This document shows positions 8,853-17,970 of a DNA stretch of 64,000 nt, piece after piece. The translations under genes and the position numbers were made by a program. The DNA comes from GCA-001856825 sp049965815. GTDB taxonomy: Archaea > Thermoplasmatota > Thermoplasmata > Thermoplasmatales > GCA-001856825. The DNA lies in NCBI GenBank assembly GCA_049965815.1, contig JBMFVV010000004.1:22505-86504 (forward strand). The letters are read 5' to 3'. The notes below the pieces were generated by a model. The model was not told the DNA's origin and did no database searches. It saw only the letters and a program-made list of their open reading frames with translations. Within the stretch, counting starts at the first letter, position 1; each line of letters starts with the position of its first letter.

Positions 8853-10709
8853 ATGTCTGGGGTTAAGGTCCAGGATTTCTACGATCTGAGGTTCATAGCT
8901 AATTTGAACGTTGCGAATGGGAGGATCTTCTTCGAAGTATTCAAACCGGTAGAAAAATCTAACAAGTACGAATCTGAAATACTGGAACTGACTGGAATAT
9001 CCACGGTCAAGTATACTAGAGGAAACGAGGATCGTGATTCCGTTATCGATAGAACAGGATTTAGGATGGCATACCTGACAAGGGTGGACAAGAAGACTTC
9101 TATATTCATAAAGAACGTAGAGACAGGTGAAGAAAGGAAACTGTGGGAGACTGAACTCATAGTCAAGAAGATGCAGTGGGACAGTCTATCAAAGGGGTTG
9201 TTTATTGTTGTTCAGGAAAAGCCAAAGGATGAGGAATTTAGAATAGTTGAAAAATATCCAATATACTTCAATGGCGAAGGATTCTATCCTTCAGTCAATT
9301 ACCAGATCCTCCATCTGAGACTCAATGGGAAGACAAAGAAGGTCTTTGGGTCCGATGGCCAGATTTCTGACTTTGCAGTAGACCCGTCATCTCAAAGGCT
9401 GGCCGTTATAGAAAGGCCAGATAAATGGGATGTTTACGATTCTAGGATAGGAATACTCGATCCAAACACTAGTGAGATTCAGTATATCAAGGGGATTAAG
9501 GGGGGAATAGATACTCCAGTTTACGATAACGATGGTACGCTCTACTTCTTCCATTCAAAGCATCAAAAAAGCATTTTTCAAAGCCAGAAAATTTATCGAT
9601 ATTCGAATGGAAATTTAGAAAACCTCCTGGAAGAATACGACATTTCACCGGAAAATTCGGTGAATTCTGACTCCCGGATGGGAATTTCTAAGACAGCTTT
9701 GGTACATAATGGTTTTTTGTACTTCGTGGCTACTATTGGAGGGAGAGCAGGGATTTATAGGATTGGAGCCAGGAAAAAGCTCGAGACTGTCGCAAAGGGA
9801 GATTTTTCAGTCGACTCATTTGACTTCAAGGGTGATACTATCTATTATATAGCACAGTCATCAAATTGCCCCCAAGAAATCTATCTCTATAACGGGAGGA
9901 TCGAAAGGTTGACTAATTTGAATTCAAAGATAGAAAAGAGGGTTCTAAATAAGGCAAATAATTTTAAAATGATGGCTAGTGACGGCAGGGAGATCGAGGG
10001 CTGGTTTCTGAAAGGTAAAGGAAAAGGTACTATCTTGGAAATACACGGTGGCCCTAGAACTTCATACGGCGAGGCCTTTGTCCTAGAGTTTCACATATTG
10101 AACTCCATGGGTTTCAACGTTCTATACGCCAATCCTAGGGGAAGCGATAGTTATGGGGATGATTTTGCACTGGAGATCAAGGGGAAATATGGCGAAAGGG
10201 ACTACAAGGATATTCTTGAAATAGTTGACTATTCCTCAAAGAAATTCGGCGTGAAGAAAGAATACATAGGTGTTATTGGGGGGTCTTATGGTGGGTTCAT
10301 GGTTAACTGGATAATTGGGCACACAAATCAGTTCAGGGCGGCAGTCACAGACCGGTCCATAAGTGATCAGATATCCTTCTATTTCTCTAGTGATATTGGC
10401 CCAAGGTTTAATTCAGATCAGATGGGCGGTATCCCATACGACGATCTGGAACACTACTGGGCAAAATCGCCATTGAAATACATCAGGAACGTAAAGACAC
10501 CTGTTCTGATTGTTCACTCGGATGAGGACTATAGGTGTCCAATATGGCAAGCATATGAGATGTTCACACAGCTGAAATTGCAGGGATCAGAGGCAAGATT
10601 GGTCATATTCAAGGGAGAAAATCACGATTTGTCCCGAGGTGGAAAACCCAAGAACAGAGTAAAGAGACTGGAAGAGATCACTAACTGGTTCGACAGTAAA
10701 CTCGCCTGA
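8853..10709 (+). CDS. S9-family serine peptidase (acylaminoacyl-/dipeptidyl-peptidase type)
   Basis: A 618-residue prolyl-oligopeptidase-family enzyme. Residues 1-370 are beta-propeller-like repeats with WDV and YRY strands. Residues 380-618 are an alpha/beta hydrolase. The catalytic triad is S478 in GGSYGGF, D559 in HSDEDYRCP and H591 in GENHDLS. It trims peptides or N-acylated residues in the cytoplasm; there is no signal peptide. In acidophilic heterotrophs such enzymes feed on peptides downstream of the proteasome and tricorn. Leaderless promoter upstream, transcribed alone. Confidence 0.9.
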   Translation: MSGVKVQDFYDLRFIANLNVANGRIFFEVFKPVEKSNKYESEILELTGISTVKYTRGNEDRDSVIDRTGFRMAYLTRVDKKTSIFIKNVETGEERKLWETELIVKKMQWDSLSKGLFIVVQEKPKDEEFRIVEKYPIYFNGEGFYPSVNYQILHLRLNGKTKKVFGSDGQISDFAVDPSSQRLAVIERPDKWDVYDSRIGILDPNTSEIQYIKGIKGGIDTPVYDNDGTLYFFHSKHQKSIFQSQKIYRYSNGNLENLLEEYDISPENSVNSDSRMGISKTALVHNGFLYFVATIGGRAGIYRIGARKKLETVAKGDFSVDSFDFKGDTIYYIAQSSNCPQEIYLYNGRIERLTNLNSKIEKRVLNKANNFKMMASDGREIEGWFLKGKGKGTILEIHGGPRTSYGEAFVLEFHILNSMGFNVLYANPRGSDSYGDDFALEIKGKYGERDYKDILEIVDYSSKKFGVKKEYIGVIGGSYGGFMVNWIIGHTNQFRAAVTDRSISDQISFYFSSDIGPRFNSDQMGGIPYDDLEHYWAKSPLKYIRNVKTPVLIVHSDEDYRCPIWQAYEMFTQLKLQGSEARLVIFKGENHDLSRGGKPKNRVKRLEEITNWFDSKLA

Positions 10710-10726
10710 TCTTAGTCACCAGCCAG

Positions 10727-10939
10727 TCAGTGAGAATTCATTTCCCTGTCGGAACGTATGTAAAGTTCCATCCTCTTGATTAGGGTATCTGGGAACTTAT
10801 CCGGTGATTTTGCTCTGTAGCCAAAAAGTTTCATTGCTAGAATTTTGTTATCAGTCATAATCTGGGAATATTCAAATGTTAAGGAAGCTATCTCCATGTT
10901 TATTGAGTAAAGTTTCATCCTGAGTTCGTGGTCGTTCAA
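10727..10939 (-). CDS. Small helical protein, function unknown (TTG start coupled to upstream gene)
   Basis: A 70-residue, charged, mostly helical protein with no recognised domain. The start appears to be TTG at 10939, which overlaps the stop of the 41-residue upstream gene as TTGA and so suggests translational coupling; an ATG seven codons in is the alternative. The N-terminal half has heptad-like hydrophobic spacing. The pair may form a small complex, but this is inference. Confidence 0.5.
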   Translation of the reverse strand: MNDHELRMKLYSINMEIASLTFEYSQIMTDNKILAMKLFGYRAKSPDKFPDTLIKRMELYIRSDREMNSH

Positions 10940-11061
10940 CTCTCAACCTCTCTAAGTTCTTTAAGAAACAACTCATGGTCTTCTTTCGCAATCCTTAGTT
11001 TCTCCTTGAGGATTGATAGATACTCCTCCATTTCTTCCAGCTCTTTTTCCAAATCGTTCAT
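10936..11061 (-). CDS. 41-residue coiled-coil protein, function unknown
   Basis: A small ORF encoding 41 residues (begins MNDLEKELEEMEEYL, ends REVES), almost entirely charged heptads, so a likely coiled coil. A GGAGA stretch lies about 7 bases before the ATG at 11061. An in-frame ATGATG 27 bases further upstream is an alternative start giving 50 residues. Its TGA overlaps the TTG of the next gene by two bases. The two form a mini-operon downstream (on the minus strand) of gltD. Confidence 0.5.
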   Translation of the reverse strand: MNDLEKELEEMEEYLSILKEKLRIAKEDHELFLKELREVES

Positions 11062-11223
11062 AATCGATCTCTCCGTAGGAATCATCATTCACAAGAAAGT
11101 TCGGCCTCTAGAGCACTGGAGGATTCCATCTCCTTACGCTATATATGCGTATCACTCAAATATTTTTTCCAAAGTCCATGTCGTTCTTACAAAATTATCT
11201 GATCGAACACGCATTGATGGAAG

Positions 11224-12684
11224 TCATTTTATGGCGTATGGACCACTTTCAAAATTGATGAGTTTCGCAGGTACCTTGTCTATTTTCCCGGTGTCCTTGA
11301 AATAAAATAGTATTCCCATACTTGCTCTTCCAGAATCTGCAACGCCACTTATGATATCCTTGCGTGCATTAGTTATGTCACCACCGGCAAATATGCCGGG
11401 GTAGCTTGTCATATTGTACTGATTAACGATGATGTCACCGGAAGGAGTTACGTTGATCTTCTTCATGATATCTTCAGGTATGAATGAAAGATCTCCCTTT
11501 TGTCCTGTCGCTTCCACCACCGTGTCCACATCGATTCTGTACTCCTTATCTTTTAATGGCACAGGCTCCCTCCTTCCAGTTCCTTTATCCACCATCTGGT
11601 TCTTCCAGTACTTGATACCCTTTACTTTCCCGTCCTCACCATAATATTCAATTGGAGTGACTTCCCAAATGAACTCAACTTTCTCTTCTTCTGCCTCGTC
11701 CAGTTCCTCCTCTGCATTGCTGGAAGGATAACCTGGCCTCTCACTTGCAGATCTCCTGTACATTACTACGACCTCCTTCGCCCCAAGACGTAACGATATC
11801 CTTGCAGCGTCAAAAGCAGTAAAGCCTCCTCCAATTATTGCAACAGTCTGACCGACGTCTATTTTCTTTCCGTCGTTTATTTGTTTCAAGAAATCTATTG
11901 CGTGATAGACACCCTTGAGATCAACCCCAGGCGTTCTGGTCTTAGAAGGCTTCCAGTTTCCTATCGCAATGTAGACTGCATCGTATTTTCCCATTAGCTC
12001 CTCAAACTTCACGTCTTTCCCTATCTTTTTGTTATAATAGATATGTGCTCCATATGAAAGTATATGATCTGTCTCCTTACTCACAGTACTCCTTGAGAGT
12101 CTAAAATCTGGTATACCGTGAACCATCATCCCCCCAGCTTTATCCGTAGCCTCATAGATGTCGACTTGTACGCCATTAATTGAAAGATAGAAAGCAGCTG
12201 AAAGCCCAGACGGCCCGCCACCTATTATGGCAACCTTCGGATGCCCTCCAAGGTCATTCTGGACTATCCCAAGCATCTCCTTGTAATCCGGCGAATTCTC
12301 AGATATGTACCTTTTGATGTGCCTGGTTGCTACCGGACCTTTATTATCATCCAGTACGCAATTATCTTCACAAGGATGAGGACAGACGCTTCCGCATACT
12401 CCGACGAACGGCAGTTTCTCGAAATTGATTTTCAGGCCCTCTTCTAGATTCCCGTTCTTCAATGCTATCTGATAACCAGGTATGTCAATCCGTGCAGGGC
12501 ATCCTTCAATACATAGTCCGCAGCCCAAGCATCTGGATGCTTCTGCTGTTACTTCTTCAAGTGTATAAGGTATCAGTGTTTGAACATCTAAGCTCTTTAC
12601 TCTCTCATTTGGGTCAGAGTGTTTAATCGGCACTCTAGAGTAATTCACATAGTTCAAATAGGTCCACCGAGTACGGTATTTCAT
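11224..12684 (-). CDS. gltD: GltD-type FAD/NAD(P)H oxidoreductase with Fe-S domain (glutamate synthase small subunit family)
   Basis: A 486-residue protein. The N-terminal alpha-helical Fe-S domain has CLGCGLCIEGCP (C52, C55, C58, C62) and a second set C97, C101, C105, C109. An FAD-binding GGGPSG follows at 155-160, then a nested NAD(P)H-binding IIGGGFTAFD near 284 and a C-terminal FAD motif GIFAGGDI. The family moves electrons from NAD(P)H to a partner such as GltB, or acts alone as NfnB/sulfide-dehydrogenase-like. No gltB is adjacent, so the partner is unknown. The C-terminus is at a TAA at 11224; the 162-bp gap to the small genes holds the palindromic stretch acgctatatatgcgt near 11136. 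Confidence 0.88.
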   Translation of the reverse strand: MKYRTRWTYLNYVNYSRVPIKHSDPNERVKSLDVQTLIPYTLEEVTAEASRCLGCGLCIEGCPARIDIPGYQIALKNGNLEEGLKINFEKLPFVGVCGSVCPHPCEDNCVLDDNKGPVATRHIKRYISENSPDYKEMLGIVQNDLGGHPKVAIIGGGPSGLSAAFYLSINGVQVDIYEATDKAGGMMVHGIPDFRLSRSTVSKETDHILSYGAHIYYNKKIGKDVKFEELMGKYDAVYIAIGNWKPSKTRTPGVDLKGVYHAIDFLKQINDGKKIDVGQTVAIIGGGFTAFDAARISLRLGAKEVVVMYRRSASERPGYPSSNAEEELDEAEEEKVEFIWEVTPIEYYGEDGKVKGIKYWKNQMVDKGTGRREPVPLKDKEYRIDVDTVVEATGQKGDLSFIPEDIMKKINVTPSGDIIVNQYNMTSYPGIFAGGDITNARKDIISGVADSGRASMGILFYFKDTGKIDKVPAKLINFESGPYAIK

Positions 12685-12768
12685 ACGATATTATAATGGT
12701 TATCTAGCCGCATAAGAGCTACATTTTTGCTCTCCACAGGTGCGTCAGAAAAACTAATTTATTTTCAG

Positions 12769-13305
12769 CTATCTCAGATGGATGTTTGCCAAACTGCGAG
12801 CTGCCCTGTAAAAGTTAGGATCTATTTCCAGACTCTTCCTGTACATCCTTTCTGCCAGTTTTTCCCTTCCAAGGCTTTCAAAAATCTGCCCTTTGACAAA
12901 GTAAACATCGGCCTTTGGTGGCTTGGCTCTGGAAATTATCTTAAGGTCATCAAGTGCCATTTTAGGATACCCCATCATCGCAAGAGTGATGGCCCTGTTG
13001 AAATAGGAATCCACGGCTCTTCTGTTTCCAGTTTTTCTAAGGATTGCAATGGATTTCGAATAGAGTTCTATCGCCTCTGAGTATAGAGCATCTTCCACCA
13101 TCCCATTGGCGATCTCATAATATTTCCTTGATATCCTCCTTACTTTCTCCATCCTTTCCTTTTTGTTCTCCGGAGAAAATGCATCCTTTCCAAGCTCTTC
13201 TATCTGCCTCTCAACTTCAATTTCTTGTTTATCCCTCTCTAGGATTCTTTCCATCCTTTCTGGGTTGATCGCTGTTCCGATTGGAGATTGGTCTAAATCT
13301 TTCAT
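12769..13305 (-). CDS. Tetratricopeptide-repeat protein
   Basis: A 178-residue soluble protein. An acidic/basic helical N-terminal 60 residues is followed by about three TPR units (ISRKYYEIANGMVEDALYSE onward, then AVDSYFNRAITLAMMGYPKM and ADVYFVKGQIFESLGREKLA), with the usual small residues at positions 8 and 20 of each unit. It is probably a protein-interaction scaffold. Partners are not indicated by the neighbours. An AT-rich TATA-like stretch (attaataaag on the minus strand) lies about 26 bases before the ATG. Confidence 0.75.
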   Translation of the reverse strand: MKDLDQSPIGTAINPERMERILERDKQEIEVERQIEELGKDAFSPENKKERMEKVRRISRKYYEIANGMVEDALYSEAIELYSKSIAILRKTGNRRAVDSYFNRAITLAMMGYPKMALDDLKIISRAKPPKADVYFVKGQIFESLGREKLAERMYRKSLEIDPNFYRAARSLANIHLR

Positions 13306-13380
13306 TATGGAAATAATCTGAATTCTTTATTAATAGATTTCGTACTCGGTTAAATAATTACAATATACTTTCAGTTTTAA

Positions 13381-13399
13381 ATAGACATTCAATGTCTAT
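13381..13399. promoter_or_regulatory. Perfect 9+1+9 inverted repeat, possible operator
   Basis: ATAGACATT-C-AATGTCTAT is a 19-bp perfect palindrome in the 135-bp gap between the 108-residue gene (ending 13441) and the TPR gene (starting 13305). It lies about 75 bases upstream of the TPR start. It could be a dimeric regulator site, or the stem of a transcript end for the upstream gene. No T-run follows it on the minus strand, which favours an operator. Confidence 0.45.
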
Positions 13400-13440
13400 C
13401 AATATAGCCGGTCTTTATACGACTAAAAACTTGACCAGAA

Positions 13441-13767
13441 CTAGATGCTATCCCTCTTGAATTCTATTCTTCCTTCCTCGAATGTGAGAGAATAGATGTC
13501 GTTGACCTCGAACTTGATACCAAGAGATTCATATTCTTCATCCGTTAGTCTGAGAATCAGCTTCTGGTTTGGCCTGGATTGGAATCCTACAGTCTGAGTG
13601 ATCCCCTTCATCAGGTCATTGATAAATTCCGGGCCGAGTGCGAAACTCTGTACCTGATGGTCTTTTTCTGGTATATATTCATCTAGGTCAATCTCTCTTC
13701 CACGTGTCCTTGACTCCTGATCATAGTATGATGAAATGTTGATAACTGTGACTTTCTTACTTAACAT
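13441..13767 (-). CDS. Conserved-looking small protein, function unknown
   Basis: A 108-residue soluble protein, strongly charged, with a predicted beta-rich second half (QKLILRLTDEEYESLG, then YSLTFEEGRIEFKR). No cysteines, no membrane segment. I do not recognise the family. Its composition and codon use look like the neighbours, so it is probably a real gene. Single-gene unit between the TPR gene and the queG-like gene, all on the minus strand. Confidence 0.65.
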   Translation of the reverse strand: MLSKKVTVINISSYYDQESRTRGREIDLDEYIPEKDHQVQSFALGPEFINDLMKGITQTVGFQSRPNQKLILRLTDEEYESLGIKFEVNDIYSLTFEEGRIEFKRDSI

Positions 13768-13865
13768 AAGTCAGGAACATAAATTCATATATCTATTTGC
13801 GGGTAATGCCAATTGTTCCATGGCCGAATTCTAAATTGTCGTTGAAGTGGCAAGTCATTATCTTA

Positions 13866-14864
13866 TTATTTTCTCTCAATTTCAGATTCTAATAGCTTAG
13901 CTGCTTGTTTTCCTCTTACGTCTGAAAATTGTTTTGATGCCTCCCTTACTAGGTCTTCTCTGTTCGCATTGTATAATGCAATAATCGCGTTTCTTGCAAG
14001 TCCCTCGTGCGCTGCCCTTCTGATTGCACTCTTTCTGTAGTTGTCATCGAACGTTCTCTTGTCCATAAAGGCAATGTCCTCAAGTTTCAGCTTATTGGAG
14101 AACTGGTTGTGATTCACTTCCGGGATAGACGATTTTTTATTTCCACCATTCCACGGGCAAACATCGTTGCAAATGTCGCATCCGAAGATCATATCTTTCA
14201 TACGGTTGGAGATGTAGGAAGGAATGACCCCCCTGTTCTCAATTGTCTGGTAGGAAATACATAAATTTGAATTGATAGTCCTGTTTAGGTTTATTGCCCC
14301 GGTCGGACAGCTTTCAATGCATCTCGTGCAACTACCGCACAGATCAGTTGAAGGCATAGATGGTGAATCCAAAGCAATATCTGTTATTGAGACGCCTAGG
14401 AATGTGAATGACCCCAAGGCGGGATGAATGAACATTGAATTTCTTCCAATCCACCCGTTCATTGAGTTCGTGGCCAGATTTCTTTCGCTGATAGGGCCAG
14501 TGTCAACGTACGTTCTGTATTCGTTCCTGAACAGACCATTCTCAATCATGAATTTATCTATGATCTTGGGAAAGAATCGGTGATAATCCTCGAAACAGGC
14601 ATATTTTGCTATTCGTCCATATCCTTCCTTTGTATGAACTTCGCTCTTATAATTCAACAAGAAAACAACTATTGATTTAGATTCTCTCATGAGGAGTGAA
14701 GGGTCAACTCGTTTCTTGATACCATCATCGCTTGATAGGTAAGACATTGATCCATGAAAACCCAAACTCAACCACGTTTTAAAAATGCTATTATTATTCA
14801 TTTTAACCCTGATGGAAGAGTACTTCAAGTCAGACGGAATGGATATTTCCTGGTCCAGTAGCAC
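13866..14864 (-). CDS. QueG-like epoxyqueuosine reductase family protein
   Basis: A 332-residue member of the QueG family, a cobalamin-dependent enzyme with two 4Fe-4S clusters that makes queuosine from epoxyqueuosine in bacterial tRNA. Visible features are GFHGSMSYL near 35-43, DTGPISERNLA with the expected catalytic acid D121, the ferredoxin cysteines C176, C179, C182, C186, C202, C229, C232 and C236, and a C-terminal HEAT-like RRAAHEGLARNAI. Full length compared with the bacterial core. Archaea are known for archaeosine, not queuosine, so the substrate may differ. Cobalamin is probably used in this organism, since the ribonucleotide reductase at 20227 is the B12 type. Confidence 0.8.
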   Translation of the reverse strand: MLLDQEISIPSDLKYSSIRVKMNNNSIFKTWLSLGFHGSMSYLSSDDGIKKRVDPSLLMRESKSIVVFLLNYKSEVHTKEGYGRIAKYACFEDYHRFFPKIIDKFMIENGLFRNEYRTYVDTGPISERNLATNSMNGWIGRNSMFIHPALGSFTFLGVSITDIALDSPSMPSTDLCGSCTRCIESCPTGAINLNRTINSNLCISYQTIENRGVIPSYISNRMKDMIFGCDICNDVCPWNGGNKKSSIPEVNHNQFSNKLKLEDIAFMDKRTFDDNYRKSAIRRAAHEGLARNAIIALYNANREDLVREASKQFSDVRGKQAAKLLESEIERK

Positions 14865-14930
14865 TCTGAGCTATGAGAATTTAACTTTAAAACTTACCCA
14901 TCTATTTATTGCAGTTGATTATTCTCAGGA

Positions 14931-15851
14931 GTGGATATCGGGAAGGTGGGACTGAAGGAGATAAAGGGCATCCTGACAAGAAACAGAGAAGCTATCATGG
15001 AGAGTAACGTGATAGGTTCAGACTTCTCATTCTTGAAGCAAGGTACAATGAACTTAATTTTCAAGATAGAACCGATGGTGTTCTATAAATCGTTTACAAT
15101 TTTTGAAAATTCTCTCCTATCTGTCATATTCCCGCTCAATGACTTTCTCACATCAGGAACGTGGCCTTCAATTGCAATGATAGACTTTGAAAAGCCAGTT
15201 AATGCTGGAAACGAATTCTATGATTATGTGGACGGTATTTTCAAGAACCTGATGGATAGGAATATAAAGGTAGCCTCGGGGCACACCGGGAGCTACGGAA
15301 ATCTTAACTATGGCGTGGCTGGTACCATGGCCCTTCTAGGGCTTAAGAAACCAATATTCAGTTTCAAGAGAGTTAAGGACGATGATTCATATTATTTCTT
15401 GGGGACAATCGGTAACGAGCTATCGTTCTTCAAGCACAAAGGTAAACGGGGCAGTGGAATCAGCCCACTGGATCTATCGGTAGAAAGGTACGTGAAGGAA
15501 TTGATAAGGATCAGAAGCATTGTCCATTATATACATGATATATCTGAAGGAGGATTGATGCGGGCCCTAATGGAGATATCCCAGCTCGTTAAATCCGGGT
15601 TCAACGTCAGTTCACAGGACCTCCTGAGGGCGTCAGCTAGAGGGATAGAAGAATGCGGCACTGGAATATTTTCAGCGAGTTCTTCAGGTTCTCTCATAGT
15701 AAGCGTGGACTCGAAAGGGAAGGAAGAGTTTGAAAGGGTGATGATTAGAAATTCTTGGCCAATGTTCGAAATAGAAAGGACGAGGGGGGGAATTACGGTT
15801 GACAAGAAGAAAATGAATGATAAGGACGGCATTTTGGAATTCCTTTCGTAG
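14931..15851 (+). CDS. PurM/HypE-like (AIR synthase-related) protein
   Basis: A 306-residue protein of the PurM-like ATP-binding superfamily. The diagnostic pieces are ASGHTGSYGNLNYGVAGTM in the N-terminal half and IHDISEGGLMRALMEIS in the C-terminal half, equivalent to the DISEGGL helix of HypE, ThiL, SelD and PurM. The typical N-terminal metal/ATP residues are poorly conserved. GTG at 14931 is taken as the start; a GTG five codons later is also possible. Specific substrate unknown. Divergent from the queG-like gene. Confidence 0.7.
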   Translation: MDIGKVGLKEIKGILTRNREAIMESNVIGSDFSFLKQGTMNLIFKIEPMVFYKSFTIFENSLLSVIFPLNDFLTSGTWPSIAMIDFEKPVNAGNEFYDYVDGIFKNLMDRNIKVASGHTGSYGNLNYGVAGTMALLGLKKPIFSFKRVKDDDSYYFLGTIGNELSFFKHKGKRGSGISPLDLSVERYVKELIRIRSIVHYIHDISEGGLMRALMEISQLVKSGFNVSSQDLLRASARGIEECGTGIFSASSSGSLIVSVDSKGKEEFERVMIRNSWPMFEIERTRGGITVDKKKMNDKDGILEFLS

Positions 15852-15914
15852 ACTGTATGGTCTGACACATAGTAGATTAATCCTCGAGAAGGTTCTAATT
15901 ATTGGATACTAACT

Positions 15915-15925
15915 AATTTATATTA
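15915..15925 (+). promoter_or_regulatory. TATA box of the MBL-fold gene
   Basis: aatttatatta is centred about 24 bases before the GTG at 15944, which fits leaderless initiation; no ribosome binding site precedes the GTG. Confidence 0.55.
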
Positions 15926-15943
15926 ACATTTAATAAACGCACA

Positions 15944-16771
15944 GTGAAAATAGACGGATATCAACTGATGATTGCCAGTGACGGGACGTTCAAGCTTGAT
16001 GGTGGTGCAATGTTTGGAGTTGTACCTAAACCTATCTGGGAGAAATACTTCAAATCTGACAATAACAACAAGATAACTCTTGCCACAAATGTGCTTGTGA
16101 TATTAAAGGACAAGAACGTTGCGCTCGTAGACCTGGGAATGGGAAACAAGTTTGATAGCAAGTTAGAGAAGGTCTATGAGATCAGTAGAACAAAAACTCT
16201 TCTGGAGGATCTTGCAGAAAAGGGGATAGAGAGGGACGATGTGACGCATGTTCTCTTCACCCACGGACATCTGGATCATACTGGATGGGCCACGACATAC
16301 AATAAAGAAGTTATTGAACCAACTTTTCCAAATGCAAGATACTTCATGCAGGAAGATACACTAAAAGAGATAAGAGAACCTAATCAGAAGACGAAACCGA
16401 ATTACAACTATCTGAATTTTGAGAATATAGACAGGCAACTGGAACTTCTGAATGGGGATGAAGAAGTATTTCCGGGCGTAGAACTTGTTAAGTCAGGAGG
16501 GCATACCAAGGGACATCAAGTCGTCATATTAAGGGTCGGCAATGAAACTTTTACATACTTCGGGGACCTAATTCCAACTTCAGCACACATAAAACCGGCT
16601 TACATCATGGCATACGACCTGTACCCAATGGATACATACTTCAAGAAAATAGATATGCTTCAGAAGGCATATGAAGAGAACTGGACATTATTCTTTGAAC
16701 ACGATCCTGCAGTGCCTGTTGCAAAAATCACAGATACAGAGAAGTACAGTCTTACTCCTATTTCATTCTAA
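15944..16771 (+). CDS. Metallo-beta-lactamase-fold hydrolase
   Basis: A 275-residue MBL-fold enzyme. The metal-binding motif THGHLDHTGW, then GGHTKGHQ, YFGDLIPT and FEHDP supply the usual histidines and aspartates of a two-metal site. The pattern resembles the lactonase-like (AiiA/YtnP) branch, but substrate cannot be assigned. It begins with GTG at a leaderless promoter. Its 3' end overlaps the convergent acyl-CoA dehydrogenase gene by 4 bases. Confidence 0.85.
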   Translation: MKIDGYQLMIASDGTFKLDGGAMFGVVPKPIWEKYFKSDNNNKITLATNVLVILKDKNVALVDLGMGNKFDSKLEKVYEISRTKTLLEDLAEKGIERDDVTHVLFTHGHLDHTGWATTYNKEVIEPTFPNARYFMQEDTLKEIREPNQKTKPNYNYLNFENIDRQLELLNGDEEVFPGVELVKSGGHTKGHQVVILRVGNETFTYFGDLIPTSAHIKPAYIMAYDLYPMDTYFKKIDMLQKAYEENWTLFFEHDPAVPVAKITDTEKYSLTPISF

Positions 16772-17901
16772 AAGCTGACTCCACCATTCTTCAATGCCTC
16801 TCGCGAAATGATTACCCTCTGAATTTCGTTCGTGCCTTCATAGATCTGAGTAATCTTTGCCTCCCTGAATCTTCTTTCTGTTGGGTATTCTGCAGTAAAG
16901 GCGTGGTGTCCAAGTAGCTGTACAGCCTCCTCGGTGATCTTCACAGCAGAATCACCTGCCTGCAGTTTTGACAGGGAGCTGAGAAGGGTTGGATCCCTTC
17001 CCGCCTCAGCAGTTTCAATGGATTCGTTGTATTTTGCTACAGAAGAGTGTAGAAGATTGACCATGTCCGCCAGCTTGAAGGACATTCCTTCTCTATGACC
17101 ACCCTTTTGTTGCTCTGCAAATTTGATGACATCTCTAATTGCTCCTTCTGAGATGCCTATTGCTTGAGAGGCAATCCCGATCCTTCCCACATTCAGGGTG
17201 TCCATTTCGATTCTAAAACCCTCGTTGAATTTACCTACGATCTGCTCCTCACCAACTTCCACATTGTCCAACAGTACTTCTGTGGTGCTTGTTCCCCTAA
17301 TGCCCATCTTCTTGAACTCTTTACCTATGGAAAGACCACTCATCTCCTTATCCAAAGCAAAGAGGGTAATCCCGTGGTGCTTCTTTTCCCTGTCCGTAAC
17401 AGCAGAAGCAAGGAAGAATTCAGCCTCTGCTCCATTTGTGATGAATGTCTTCCCACCATTCAGTATGAACCCATTTCCCTTCCTGATGGCAGTAGTCTTA
17501 ATAGCCGCAGCATCAGATCCAGCACCCGGTTCAGTTATAGCCAGAGCGCCTATTGTCCCCCTGGCAACTCTGGAAAGATACTTCTGCTTGAGCTCCTCCG
17601 TACCATATTTCAGGATGGGCTCCCCGAAAAGGGAAACTGTAACGTCCGGTATAAGTGATGTCGAAGCGCACTCCCTTGAAATAATTCTGATGCTTTCCAT
17701 CAGTGTTCTCAGTGATAAACCCAGACCACCATATTCACGCGGAATGTAGATACCAAATACTCCAATCCTCCCCATTTCCTCTATGAGATCATCTGGGAAG
17801 GAAGATGCCTCATCTACTTCTGAAGCCCTCTCCCTGACTGTAGAAGTGGCGAAATCCTCGACTTCTTTCAGTTTTTCTTTCTCTGAAACTCCTAGATTCA
17901 T
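16768..17901 (-). CDS. Acyl-CoA dehydrogenase
   Basis: A 377-residue flavoenzyme of normal length for the family. It shows ITEPGAGSDAAAIKTTA (FAD/substrate loop), FITNGAEAEFF, and the C-terminal QIYEGTNEIQR with catalytic base E355. It oxidises an acyl-CoA to the 2-enoyl-CoA and passes electrons to ETF. Chain length or branched-chain specificity cannot be read from sequence alone. There are no other beta-oxidation genes next to it. Divergent from xerA across 91 bp. Confidence 0.92.
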   Translation of the reverse strand: MNLGVSEKEKLKEVEDFATSTVRERASEVDEASSFPDDLIEEMGRIGVFGIYIPREYGGLGLSLRTLMESIRIISRECASTSLIPDVTVSLFGEPILKYGTEELKQKYLSRVARGTIGALAITEPGAGSDAAAIKTTAIRKGNGFILNGGKTFITNGAEAEFFLASAVTDREKKHHGITLFALDKEMSGLSIGKEFKKMGIRGTSTTEVLLDNVEVGEEQIVGKFNEGFRIEMDTLNVGRIGIASQAIGISEGAIRDVIKFAEQQKGGHREGMSFKLADMVNLLHSSVAKYNESIETAEAGRDPTLLSSLSKLQAGDSAVKITEEAVQLLGHHAFTAEYPTERRFREAKITQIYEGTNEIQRVIISREALKNGGVSF

Positions 17902-17962
17902 CTATTTCCGTTATGGTATGTTGAAAATTAATCTTCCCTATTTTGCAATATCTGACAAAAGT

Positions 17963-17970
17963 CTTATATT
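17963..17970 (+). promoter_or_regulatory. TATA box of xerA
   Basis: cttatatt is centred 26 bases before the ATG at 17993, which supports that ATG over any start further upstream and a leaderless transcript. Confidence 0.6.

Noticed and set aside
10928..11305. 125-codon plus-strand ORF
   Set aside because: Composition is the mirror of the small minus-strand coiled-coil genes and the end of gltD; no protein-like features.
17164..17749. Long plus-strand ORFs of 164 and 183 codons
   Set aside because: They are antisense to the acyl-CoA dehydrogenase, whose frame has clear motifs.
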